Part shown: one piece after another, positions 46,432-56,103 of the stretch
Numbering within the stretch: position 1 is the first letter of the stretch
Layout of the letters: each line of letters opens with the position of its first letter
From: 66-474 sp051961995
GTDB taxonomy: Bacteria; Pseudomonadota; Gammaproteobacteria; Xanthomonadales; Rhodanobacteraceae
Assembly: GCA_051961995.1 (NCBI GenBank)
Contig: JBQCCR010000007.1
Location: 1-64,000 of the forward strand
Direction of reading: 5' to 3'
DNA length: 64,000 bases
Notes under the pieces: model-generated
Told to the model about the DNA's origin: nothing
What the model saw: the letters and a program-made list of their open reading frames with translations, nothing else
Database searches by the model: none
Position numbers and translations under genes: made by a program

Positions 46432-47559
46432 ATGGGCATTCCGCTGGTTCAGCAATACCGGGTTGCCCGTTATGTGCTCGGCAGGAGATTGCGCGGCATC
46501 AAGCGCTATCCGCTCACGCTGATGCTGGAGCCGCTGTTCCAGTGCAATCTGGCCTGCCCGGGTTGCGGCAAGATTGATTACGAGAAGGACATCCTGAAAC
46601 GGCGCATGAGCACGGAGGAAGCGCTGCGCGCGGTGGACGAGTGCGGCGCGCCGATGGTGTCCATCCCCGGTGGCGAACCGTTGATCCACAAGGATATCGT
46701 GCAGATCGTCGAGGGCATCATCGCGCGCAAGAAGTTCGTGTACCTGTGTACCAATGCGATCCTGCTGAAGCAGAAGTTGCATCTGTTCAAGCCTTCGCCG
46801 TACCTGACCTTCTCCGTGCATCTGGACGGCGATCGTGAGCGCCACGACCACTCGGTGGATCGCGAGGGCGTATTCGACACGGTGGTGGAAGCGGTCACGC
46901 TGGCGCTTTCGCGCGGCTTCCGCGTCACCATCAACTGCACGTTGTTCACCGGCGAGGAACCCCGCCGGGTGGCCGACTTCTTCGATTACGTCACCGGGCT
47001 GGGCGTGGAGGGCATCACGCTCTCGCCCGGTTACAGCTACCAGCATGCGCCCAACCAGCAGGCGTTCCTGACCCGGGGGAAAAGCAAGCGGCTGTTCCGC
47101 GACATTTTCCGCCTCGGCAACCAGCGCCGCAGCAAGTGGCGCTTCAACCAGTCCGGCCTGTTCCTGGATTTCCTCGCCGGCAACCAGACCTACCAGTGCA
47201 CGCCGTGGTCCATGCCCTGTTACAACATCTTCGGCTGGCAGCGGCCCTGTTATCTGCTGGTGGACGAGGGTCATGCCGCGACCTTCGACGAGTTGATGAA
47301 CGACACCGACTGGAACGCCTACGGCTTCGGGCGCAATCCGAAATGCGACAACTGCATGGCGCATTGCGGCTACGAAGGCACTGCGGTGGAGGACACCTTT
47401 GCGCATCCACTGAAGGCGCTGCGGCAGCACTTGCGTGGCCCGCGCACCGAAGGGGCGATGGCGCCCGAGCTGCCCATGCTCTATACACCGGATTCGCGGC
47501 GCGCGGAGTCGGCGGTCAAGGAAGTCCGGATCGCGCTTGACGAGATCAGCCGCCGCTGA
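46432..47559 (+). CDS. hpnH: Hopanoid C35 radical SAM protein HpnH
   Basis: A 375-residue radical SAM enzyme with the cluster-binding CNLACPGC at residues 38-45 and SIPGGEPLIH. A C-terminal Cys-rich region (PKCDNCMAHCGYEGTAVEDT) is typical of HpnH. It attaches a 5'-deoxyadenosyl group to diploptene/hopene, the first step of making C35 extended hopanoids. AAGGAGG lies about 10 bases upstream of the ATG. It ends the cluster just ahead of the tRNA group; the product is the substrate of HpnG, encoded earlier in the same cluster. Confidence 0.95.
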   Translation: MGIPLVQQYRVARYVLGRRLRGIKRYPLTLMLEPLFQCNLACPGCGKIDYEKDILKRRMSTEEALRAVDECGAPMVSIPGGEPLIHKDIVQIVEGIIARKKFVYLCTNAILLKQKLHLFKPSPYLTFSVHLDGDRERHDHSVDREGVFDTVVEAVTLALSRGFRVTINCTLFTGEEPRRVADFFDYVTGLGVEGITLSPGYSYQHAPNQQAFLTRGKSKRLFRDIFRLGNQRRSKWRFNQSGLFLDFLAGNQTYQCTPWSMPCYNIFGWQRPCYLLVDEGHAATFDELMNDTDWNAYGFGRNPKCDNCMAHCGYEGTAVEDTFAHPLKALRQHLRGPRTEGAMAPELPMLYTPDSRRAESAVKEVRIALDEISRR

Positions 47560-47632
47560 ACGCGCAGCGTTGACGCTGCAAGCCCGTCACTTTAGTATTC
47601 CGCGGCTGCGGCTGGTGCACGGAAGGGCGCTT

Positions 47633-47709
47633 CGGGGTATAGCTCAGTCTGGTAGAGCGCCAGCTTTGGGAGCTGGATGTCGGGGGTTCGAATCCCTCTG
47701 CCCCGACCA
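47633..47709 (+). tRNA. tRNA-Pro (anticodon TGG)
   Basis: Acceptor CGGGGTA pairs with TGCCCCG, anticodon loop TTTGGGA, T-loop GTTCGAATC, encoded CCA. First of five tRNA genes on the plus strand. Confidence 0.96.
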
Positions 47710-47878
47710 CGACCGGATTGGCGCGCCCGACAGGTCGAAGCGCAAGCGCTTTGATCGTGCTTTGAAGGCGCGATCAGCTTGCGCCGAGGAGGAGGCTGGA
47801 GAACTGGAAGACGCGCCAGGGATGGTTGCTTGCCATTCGCAACATGGAAGGTTCGATGCGAGAATCCCGTTTCGAGCT

Positions 47879-47955
47879 GCGCCCGTAGCTCAATCGGATA
47901 GAGCATCGGCCTTCTAAGCCGACGGTTGCTGGTTCGAGTCCAGTCGGGCGCGCCA
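47879..47955 (+). tRNA. tRNA-Arg (anticodon TCT)
   Basis: Acceptor GCGCCCG pairs with CGGGCGC, anticodon loop CTTCTAA, T-loop GTTCGAGTC, encoded CCA. Confidence 0.96.
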
Positions 47956-47993
47956 GAAAAGATTGAGGAAGGTTGATTCGATAAAGCTTTTGT

Positions 47994-48071
47994 GGTGGGC
48001 GTAGCTCAGCTGGTTAGAGTACCGGATTGTGATTCCGGTTGTCGTGGGTTCGAATCCCATCGTCCACCCCA
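47994..48071 (+). tRNA. tRNA-His (anticodon GTG)
   Basis: An extra G at -1 (47994) faces discriminator C73, the histidine identity feature. Acceptor GTGGGCG pairs with CGTCCAC, anticodon loop TTGTGAT, encoded CCA. Confidence 0.95.
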
Positions 48072-48167
48072 TCTCGCGTAAACTGTTCGTTTCGCCGCAC
48101 GCGACACGATGTGCGGTGAAACGGGGGAATTGATCGCGCATCGCTTGCGCGTGACAATTGAAGTTTC

Positions 48168-48243
48168 GGGCCGTTAGCTCAGTTGGTAGAGCAGGAGACT
48201 CTTAATCTCTTGGTCCTAGGTTCGAGTCCTAGACGGCCCACCA
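48168..48243 (+). tRNA. tRNA-Lys (anticodon CTT)
   Basis: Acceptor GGGCCGT pairs with ACGGCCC, anticodon loop CTCTTAA, T-loop GTTCGAGTC, encoded CCA. The anticodon stem ends in a G-T pair. Confidence 0.95.
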
Positions 48244-48251
48244 AATAAGAG

Positions 48252-48368
48252 AAGTGCGGGCAGGATGCCCGCCTTTTGATCTTCGCGATCAGGGATGATC
48301 GCAATGGCAGCCTAAGTGCGGGCAGGATGCCCGCTTTTTGATCTTCGCGATCAGGGATGATCGCAATG
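48252..48368 (+). repeat. Two near-identical tandem repeats (terminator-like) between tRNA-Lys and tRNA-Leu
   Basis: Units of 55 bases at 48252-48306 and 48314-48368 differ at only one position or so. Each begins AAGTGCGGGCAGGATGCCCG (a GCGGGC/GCCCGC stem with AGGAT loop), followed by a T-run and a second palindrome around GCGATCAGGGATGATCGC. Related units follow tRNA-Arg(ACG) at 31876-31986. Confidence 0.75.
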
Positions 48369-48394
48369 ACGAGCGGGCGTTGTGCGATGACGTC

Positions 48395-48479
<85 letters not shown>

Positions 48480-48494
48480 GATGCTTTGCACAGA

Positions 48495-48522
48495 GCGGTC
48501 AGATGACCGCCTTCTTGTTTTT
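48495..48522 (+). terminator. Intrinsic terminator of the tRNA group
   Basis: GCGGTC / GACCGC stem with an AGAT loop followed by CTTCTTGTTTTT, 16 bases after tRNA-Leu and 80 bases before tig. Confidence 0.75.
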
Positions 48523-48602
48523 CGGGAACTGACGATTCGGGACCAACGCGGAGCACGGCTCCGCAGCAGCAGCGACAAGCGTTCTTCAGGAGTTCGATTC
48601 GC

Positions 48603-49898
48603 ATGCAAGTGTCATTGGAAAACCTCGGCAAACTCGAGCGCAAGCTGACGGTGAAGTTTCCCGCCGAGCAGGTCGAATCGCGCGTGCGCGAGCGCGTCAG
48701 CGAGATGAGCCGCAACGTGCGCCTGAAAGGCTTCCGTCCCGGCAAGGTGCCTGTCAAGGTGATCGAGCAGCGCTTCGGCGCTCAGATCCGTGGCGAGGCA
48801 CTTTCCGACGTGGTCGGCAGCACCTTCCGCGAGGCGGTGCAGCAGGAAAAGCTGCAGCCGGTCGCGATGCCCAGCATTGACACGAACGGCGAGCCGCAGG
48901 ACGGAGAGATCGCCTACACCGCCACGTTCGAGGTATTGCCGGAAATGCCGGCGATCGACGTCTCGAATCTGCAGATCGAGCGCGGTACCGCGCAGGTCGG
49001 CGAGGCCGATATCGACACCATGATCGAAACGCTGCGCAGCCAGCGGCGCACGTTCGAGAACGTGGACCGTGCAGCGCTTGTCGGCGATATGGTGATCTTC
49101 GAGTACTCCGCCCAGAGTGGCGACTATCGCTATCCGGAAGCCGGCCGCGAGCGTGCCGGCACGGTGCTGGGTTCGGGCGCGCTGTTCGCCGCGTTCGAGG
49201 AAGTCCTGATCAACCGTGCGGCCGGTGACGAGTTCGAGGCCGCGGTGGCGTTCCCGGTCGAATTCCGCAATCCGCAACTGGCGGGCAAGCTGGTGCAGAC
49301 CGGCGTGCGCGTCGAGAAGGTGCAGGCGCCGCAGTTGCCGGAAGTGGACGCAAAATTCATCCAGACCTTTGGCATCACCGAGGGCGACGTGGAAACCTTC
49401 CGCAAGGAAGTGCGCGCCAATCTCGAGCGCGAGCTGGCCAATGCGTTGCACAACCGGTTGCGCAACGAGGTGGCGAGCAAGCTGGTGGAAGCGTATCCCG
49501 GGCTGGACGTGCCGCAGGTGCTGATCGATGCCGAGGCGCAGCGCCTTGTGCGCGCGTCCGCACCGGGCATGCCCTCCGATGCGCCGGTCCCGCCGGAGGC
49601 GATCGCGGCGGCGCAACCTGCCGCCCGCCGCCGTGTGGCTGCGGGCCTGCTGCTGCGCGAGATCGGCCGCGTCAATGACATCCGCCCCGACAACAAGCGC
49701 GTATCCGAGGCGGTGGCGGCCATCGCTTCCACCTACGAGGAGCCGCAGAAGGTCGTTGAACTTTATGCCAACGATCCCCAGATGCTGGATGGAGTGCGCA
49801 ACTCGGTGCTCGAGGATCAGGTGGCGGAATGGGTGGCCGATCATGCGGTTGCCACCGAACGTCCCCTGAGTTTCGACGAGGTGATGCACCCCAGGTAG
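48603..49898 (+). CDS. tig: Trigger factor
   Basis: A 431-residue ribosome-bound chaperone. The N-terminal ribosome-binding domain contains GFRPGKVPVKVIEQRFG, the signature for docking to L23. A peptidyl-prolyl isomerase (FKBP-like) domain follows at ~150-245, then a C-terminal helical substrate-cradle. It meets nascent chains as they leave the ribosome. It heads the tig-clpP-clpX-lon block; a terminator-like hairpin overlaps its stop. Confidence 0.97.
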   Translation: MQVSLENLGKLERKLTVKFPAEQVESRVRERVSEMSRNVRLKGFRPGKVPVKVIEQRFGAQIRGEALSDVVGSTFREAVQQEKLQPVAMPSIDTNGEPQDGEIAYTATFEVLPEMPAIDVSNLQIERGTAQVGEADIDTMIETLRSQRRTFENVDRAALVGDMVIFEYSAQSGDYRYPEAGRERAGTVLGSGALFAAFEEVLINRAAGDEFEAAVAFPVEFRNPQLAGKLVQTGVRVEKVQAPQLPEVDAKFIQTFGITEGDVETFRKEVRANLERELANALHNRLRNEVASKLVEAYPGLDVPQVLIDAEAQRLVRASAPGMPSDAPVPPEAIAAAQPAARRRVAAGLLLREIGRVNDIRPDNKRVSEAVAAIASTYEEPQKVVELYANDPQMLDGVRNSVLEDQVAEWVADHAVATERPLSFDEVMHPR

Positions 49899-49941
49899 CC
49901 CGGATCGATTCAGACGGAATCCGGGCCATTTCGAATATTTT
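49898..49941 (+). terminator. Probable terminator between tig and clpP
   Basis: GCCCGGAT / ATCCGGGC form an 8-bp stem with a 13-base loop, followed by an AT-rich CATTTCGAATATTTTT tail. The second arm can also pair with CCGGATTCC at about 49942-49950, giving an alternative structure. Confidence 0.5.
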
Positions 49942-49988
49942 TCCGGATTCCGCTACGCTGGATCCGGACGACTCAAGCGGAGACCAGC

Positions 49989-50630
49989 ATGTCCAGCCAA
50001 TTCCCGCCCTCGGTGCAGAACCTCAACCTCGTGCCGATGGTGGTCGAGCAGACCTCGCGCGGCGAGCGTTCCTACGACATCTATTCGCGGCTCCTGAAGG
50101 AGCGCGTGATCTTCCTGGTCGGCGAAGTCAACGACCAGGTCGCCAATGTGCTGATCGCGCAGATGCTGTTCCTGGAATCCGAGAATCCGGAGAAGGACAT
50201 CAGCCTGTACATCAACTCGCCGGGCGGTTCGGTCACCGCGGGCCTGGCGATCTACGACACCATGCAGTACCTCAAGCCCGATGTCAGCACCATGTGCATC
50301 GGCCAGGCGGCCAGCATGGGTGCGCTGTTGCTGTGTGCGGGCACCCAGGGCAAGCGGTTCTCGCTGCCGCATTCGCGGATCATGATCCACCAGCCATGGG
50401 CGGGCGGCATTTCCGGCCAGGCCTCCGACATCGAGATCCACGCGCGCGAGATCCTCACCATGCGCGAGAAGCTGAATGCCATTCTGTCGCGCCATACCGG
50501 CAAGCCGATCGAGGAAATCACCCACGACACCGAGCGCGATCGCTTCATGAGCGCGGCCGATGCGCAGGCGTATGGTTTGATTGACACAGTCTTCGAGCGC
50601 AGGCCCGAGCAATCCGTGAAGTCGGCGTAG
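49989..50630 (+). CDS. clpP: ATP-dependent Clp protease proteolytic subunit
   Basis: A 213-residue serine peptidase with the triad Ser109 (GQAASMGALLL), His134 (RIMIHQPWAG) and Asp184 (TERDRFMSAA). A short N-terminal propeptide is likely removed. It forms a 14-mer that degrades proteins fed by ClpX. The spacing to clpX is 234 bases, enough for a separate promoter. Confidence 0.97.
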   Translation: MSSQFPPSVQNLNLVPMVVEQTSRGERSYDIYSRLLKERVIFLVGEVNDQVANVLIAQMLFLESENPEKDISLYINSPGGSVTAGLAIYDTMQYLKPDVSTMCIGQAASMGALLLCAGTQGKRFSLPHSRIMIHQPWAGGISGQASDIEIHAREILTMREKLNAILSRHTGKPIEEITHDTERDRFMSAADAQAYGLIDTVFERRPEQSVKSA

Positions 50631-50864
50631 GGCGAAGCCGGGCGTCCACGCGATGCGTTGCCGCCGGCATCATGGAAGGTGCCTGCTGAAACGTGTCGCG
50701 CGGGCCAAGGCCTGCCTCGCGATTCTCCTTGCAGAGCCGTGAACCGCGTTCCAGCGATTCCGCAGGGCTGTGTTATTCTCAAGCCGTCCGGGATGCGCAT
50801 CCTGAGCGCGTGAAAGCAGCCCTCCATGGCTGCACTTTTGGAAGAAGCTACGGGGTTTCGAGTA

Positions 50865-52157
<1,293 letters not shown>

Positions 52158-52387
52158 CTCGCGTCGCCAGCGCAGACGGAAACCTTCTCCGCGGAATCGC
52201 TTTGCGTCCGTGATGTTTTGCGGGCAACAAGCTCTTGCTGTGATCCCGCGTACCGCTGTCTCGTTCGTCAGGTACCAAACGGGATAGCGTTCCTGAACGC
52301 CGCGGCTTGATCCGCGCGCGCCGTGCCTCCATCCTGTAGACGTGAGTCCGGCTGCGTGCCGGCGTGCTTTGTCCATACGGAATCATC

Positions 52388-54916
52388 ATGTCTGCCGAAA
52401 CTCCCGAACTTCATCCCGCTGGTCTCCTCTCCGACCTGCCGGTATTGCCGTTGCGCGACGTGGTCGTGTATCCGCACATGGTGATTCCGCTGTTCGTGGG
52501 GCGCGAGAAATCCATGAAGGCGCTGGAAGCGGCGATGGCGGGCAGCCGCCAGATCCTGCTGGTGGCGCAGCAACGCCCGGAGACGGACGATCCGGCGGCC
52601 GGCGATCTGTACGACATCGGCACGGTCGCGAGCCTGCTGCAATTGCTCAAGCTGCCCGACGGCACCGTGAAGGTGCTGGTGGAAGGCCAGTGGCGCGCGC
52701 GAACGTCGAAGTTCCACGAGCAGGACAACATGCTGCGCGCGCTGGTGGAGGCGCTGGAGCCTTCCTATGAGCGCCCGGGTGCGGAGCTGGAAGCCGCCGC
52801 ACGCATGCTGGTCACGTTGTTCGAGCAGCTGGTGAAGCAGAGCCGCAAGCTGCCGCCGGAAGTGTTGGCGAGCCTGTCCGGCATCGAAGATCCGTCACGT
52901 CTGGCCGACAGCGTGGCCGCACATCTTTCCGTGCGCCTGGCCGACAAGCAGAAGGCGCTGGAGACGGTGGATGTCGGCGCGCGCATGGAACTGCTGATCG
53001 GTCTGGTGGAAGGCGAACTGGATTTGCAGCAGGTCGAGAAGCGCATTCGTGGCCGCATCAAGTCGCAGATGGAAAAGAGCCAGCGCGAGTACTACCTCAA
53101 CGAGCAGATGAAGGCCATCCAGAAGGAGCTCGGTGATCTTGAGGAGGGTGCGAACGAAATTGACGAGTTGTCGAAGAAAATCGACGACTCCGGCATGCCG
53201 AAACCGGTGCTGGCGAAAGCCAAGGCGGAATTCAACAAGCTGAAGATGATGTCGCCGATGTCGGCGGAAGCCACGGTGGTGCGCAACTACCTCGACTGGC
53301 TGGTCGGCGTGCCGTGGAAGAAGCGCACCAAGGTGCGCAAGGATCTGCGCCTCGCGCAGGAAGTACTGGATGCCGATCACTTCGGCCTGGAGAAGGTCAA
53401 GGAGCGCATCCTCGAATACCTCGCCGTGCAGCAGCGCGTGAACAAGATCAAGGGTCCGATCCTGTGTCTGGTCGGTCCACCCGGCGTGGGCAAGACTTCG
53501 CTGGGGCGCTCGATCGCGCGCGCAACCAACCGCAAGTTCGTGCGCCAGAGCCTGGGCGGCGTGCGCGACGAAGCCGAAATCCGCGGTCATCGCCGCACCT
53601 ACATCGGTTCGCTGCCGGGCCGCATCATCCAGAACATGGCGAAGGTCGGCACGCGCAATCCGATGTTCATGCTGGACGAAATTGACAAGATGGCCATGGA
53701 CTTCCGCGGCGATCCTTCAGCGGCGCTGCTGGAAGTGCTCGATCCCGAACAGAACCACGCCTTCAACGATCATTATCTCGAAGTGGATTTCGACCTGTCC
53801 GAGGTGATGTGGATCGCCACGGCCAACTCGATGAACATTCCCGGCCCGCTGCTGGACCGCATGGAAGTCATCCGCATCCCCGGCTACACCGAGGACGAGA
53901 AAGTCGCGATCGCGACGAAGTACCTGCTCCCCAAGCAGATCAAGGCGACCGGTTTGCGTGTCGAGGAGCTCTCGGTTTCGGAATCGGCGCTGCGCGACAT
54001 CATCCGCTACTACACGCGCGAATCGGGCGTGCGCAACCTTGAGCGCGAGCTCGCCAAGATCTGCCGCAAGGTGGTGAAGGAATTGACGCTGGCCGAAGAC
54101 AAGAAAGCCGCGCGCAAGAAAGCGCAGCCGGCGGTTGAGCAGGGCGAAGGCAAGCCGGCCAAACCCACCAGGACGAAGAAAGCCGTGAAGGTGGATTTCG
54201 GCAACCTCGACAAGTATCTGGGGGTGCGCCGGCACAGTTTCGGCCGCGCCGAGGAACAGAACGAAGTCGGTCTGGTCACGGGTCTGGCCTGGACCCAGGT
54301 CGGCGGTGACCTACTCAGCATCGAGGCGACCGTGGTGCCGGGCAAGGGCAAGCTGATCCTGACCGGCCAACTGGGCGACGTAATGAAGGAATCCATCCAC
54401 GCCGCGCAATCGGTGGTGCGCGCGCGCTGCGAGCGGCTCGGCATTGACCCGGAGTTCCACAACAAGTACGACATCCATGTGCACGTGCCGGAGGGCGCCA
54501 CGCCCAAGGACGGTCCGAGCGCCGGCATCGCGATGTGCACCGCGCTGGTGTCCGCGTTGACGAAAGTGCCGGTGCGCTCGGAAGTGGCAATGACCGGCGA
54601 GATCACGCTGCGCGGTCGCGTCCTGCCGATCGGCGGCCTGAAGGAGAAGCTGCTGGCCGCGCATCGCGGCGGCATCACCACCGTGATCATCCCGGAAGAG
54701 AACGAAAAGGATCTGGCCGACATTCCGAAGAACATCACCGGCGCGTTGAAGATCCATTCGGTGCGCTGGATAGACCAGGTGCTCGATCTCGCGCTGGAGC
54801 GTCCGCTTGAACCCACCACGCAGGCGCGCGTCGAGCAACAGCCCGGCGCGAGCGACGTGCCACACGACGGCGTGACCGAAACGGCTGACGAGAACTCGCC
54901 GGCCAGGCCTCATTAG
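52388..54916 (+). CDS. lon: ATP-dependent protease Lon
   Basis: An 842-residue Lon protease: N-terminal substrate-binding LAN domain (LPVLPLRDVVVYPHMVIPLF), a coiled-coil, AAA+ domain with Walker A GPPGVGKTSL near 362, and a C-terminal serine-lysine peptidase with Ser711 (DGPSAGIAM) and Lys754 (GGLKEKLL). A Lys-rich insert (KKAARKKAQPAVEQGEGKPA) lies between the AAA+ and protease domains. It degrades misfolded and regulatory proteins. The ATG at 52388 gives the conserved N terminus. Confidence 0.97.
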   Translation: MSAETPELHPAGLLSDLPVLPLRDVVVYPHMVIPLFVGREKSMKALEAAMAGSRQILLVAQQRPETDDPAAGDLYDIGTVASLLQLLKLPDGTVKVLVEGQWRARTSKFHEQDNMLRALVEALEPSYERPGAELEAAARMLVTLFEQLVKQSRKLPPEVLASLSGIEDPSRLADSVAAHLSVRLADKQKALETVDVGARMELLIGLVEGELDLQQVEKRIRGRIKSQMEKSQREYYLNEQMKAIQKELGDLEEGANEIDELSKKIDDSGMPKPVLAKAKAEFNKLKMMSPMSAEATVVRNYLDWLVGVPWKKRTKVRKDLRLAQEVLDADHFGLEKVKERILEYLAVQQRVNKIKGPILCLVGPPGVGKTSLGRSIARATNRKFVRQSLGGVRDEAEIRGHRRTYIGSLPGRIIQNMAKVGTRNPMFMLDEIDKMAMDFRGDPSAALLEVLDPEQNHAFNDHYLEVDFDLSEVMWIATANSMNIPGPLLDRMEVIRIPGYTEDEKVAIATKYLLPKQIKATGLRVEELSVSESALRDIIRYYTRESGVRNLERELAKICRKVVKELTLAEDKKAARKKAQPAVEQGEGKPAKPTRTKKAVKVDFGNLDKYLGVRRHSFGRAEEQNEVGLVTGLAWTQVGGDLLSIEATVVPGKGKLILTGQLGDVMKESIHAAQSVVRARCERLGIDPEFHNKYDIHVHVPEGATPKDGPSAGIAMCTALVSALTKVPVRSEVAMTGEITLRGRVLPIGGLKEKLLAAHRGGITTVIIPEENEKDLADIPKNITGALKIHSVRWIDQVLDLALERPLEPTTQARVEQQPGASDVPHDGVTETADENSPARPH

Positions 54917-55362
54917 TTTTACGACCGTTCCGTGGTCGCTGTACAAGGCCGGCCTCGCGTGTGATCGCGGCCGGCGCCGAGAGACCGGAGGCGAAACGTG
55001 TCCTGCGTTCGTTCCCGAAAGTCCGGTCGCCGCATCAAGCGCATACGCGCGCATGCTGCGGCAAACTCTTTCGCGGTGGAGAACTTCGCATTCGGCTGCT
55101 TCTCGGCACGCCGCGTGCTAGCGCAAACCGGTTTTTTCAGCAAGCCGGTGAACCGCTGAAATCCGCATCCTGCCTTTATTGCGCGGCTTTGAGGGCACTG
55201 GTATAAAGGCCCGGCCGCGAATCGCGCGAAGCAACATCGCGCATCGCGGGGAGCGCAGCGCATCCCGATGGGGGCCCGACGCCGGTGTAGAAGGATGCGC
55301 TCCGTTGAACCGAATCAACCGAACATTTCGCGGGCCGCTCGCCATCCAATGAGGGAGTCTCC
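54917..55362. other. 446-base lon-hupB intergenic region
   Basis: No protein gene or known RNA is recognisable. A weak CGACC/GGTCG hairpin lies just after the lon stop, and a GCCGGC inverted repeat near 54951-54977. The right third holds the hupB promoter and a ~150-base leader. The long leader could carry regulation, but I see no defined structure in it. Confidence 0.5.
55179..55207 (+). promoter_or_regulatory. Candidate sigma70 promoter of hupB
   Basis: TTGCGC (55179-55184) and TATAAA (55202-55207) are 17 bases apart, a good match in an otherwise GC-rich region. Transcription would start near 55214, leaving a ~150-base leader. Confidence 0.6.
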
Positions 55363-55635
55363 ATGAACAAAGCAGAATTGGTCAACGCCATCGCCGACAG
55401 CGCCAACCTGTCCAAGGCCGACGCTGGTCGTGCGCTCGATGCCACCACCGAGATCATCAAGAAGGCGCTGAAGAAGGGCGACGACGTGTCGCTGGTCGGC
55501 TTCGGCACCTTCGTGGTACGCAAGCGCTCGGCGCGCACCGGCCGCAATCCGCGCACCGGCGAGAACATCAAGATCAAGGCGTCCAAGGTTCCGGCGTTCA
55601 AGGCCGGCAAGGCGCTCAAGGATGCGCTGAACTGA
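55363..55635 (+). CDS. hupB: DNA-binding protein HU
   Basis: A 90-residue histone-like protein (MNKAELVNAIADSANLSKAD...), with the DNA-wrapping arm GRNPRTGENIKIKASKVPAF. It forms dimers that bend DNA in the nucleoid. It follows lon, as in E. coli and Xanthomonas. It has a promoter and a strong terminator of its own. Confidence 0.97.
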   Translation: MNKAELVNAIADSANLSKADAGRALDATTEIIKKALKKGDDVSLVGFGTFVVRKRSARTGRNPRTGENIKIKASKVPAFKAGKALKDALN

Positions 55636-55679
55636 TTTGCCGAACCGCGCGCCGCGCTGGCGCGTTCGGTGCGTTCCTC

Positions 55680-55716
55680 ACGGCCGATGCCAAAAGCATC
55701 GGCCGTGGTATTTTTG
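55680..55716 (+). terminator. Intrinsic terminator of hupB
   Basis: ACGGCCGATGC / GCATCGGCCGT form a perfect 11-bp stem with a CAAAA loop, followed by GGTATTTTT. Confidence 0.85.
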
Positions 55717-55810
55717 GATGTCTGTCGCGAGTCGCTATATCTCTTGTCCTCTCACGCAAATGGGAGGTGGGAGTGATAATCGCTCTGCGCGATGGCTTAT
55801 TGATTGAAGT

Positions 55811-55885
55811 GGGTGCTTAGCTCAGCGGTAGAGCGTCTCCTTTACACGGAGAGGGTCGGGGGTTCGATCCCCTCAGCACCCACCA
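55811..55885 (+). tRNA. tRNA-Val (anticodon TAC)
   Basis: Acceptor GGGTGCT pairs with AGCACCC, anticodon loop TTTACAC, T-loop GTTCGATCC, encoded CCA. Located between hupB and ppiD as in other Xanthomonadales. Confidence 0.96.
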
Positions 55886-56040
55886 TTTCGCAACATCCAT
55901 GGCTGCGCCTCCCCAGTGCGACCGTCGGTGACCGCTGCCCTTTGAAGCTCTTCATTGGCAGAGCATTTGCGACTCGAAGAGCGTCCGGAAGCCGGGCATC
56001 CACGGGCCGCACTCTTCAATGAGCCGCTCCGATGCGATGG

Positions 56041-56069
56041 AAGCTTCCGTGTGGCGCTTGCCCTATAAT
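56041..56069 (+). promoter_or_regulatory. Candidate promoter of ppiD
   Basis: A perfect -10 hexamer TATAAT lies at 56064-56069, 35 bases before the ATG. The -35 side is weak (AAGCTT at 56041, 17 bases away). Confidence 0.4.
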
Positions 56070-56103
56070 CGCAGGCTTGCCCTTGCAACCCGTGTGACTT
56101 CCC

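Noticed and set aside
48252..48368. CRISPR-like direct repeats
   Set aside because: Only two adjacent 55-base units with a 7-base gap and no spacers; internal hairpins and T-runs fit terminator-like repeats better.
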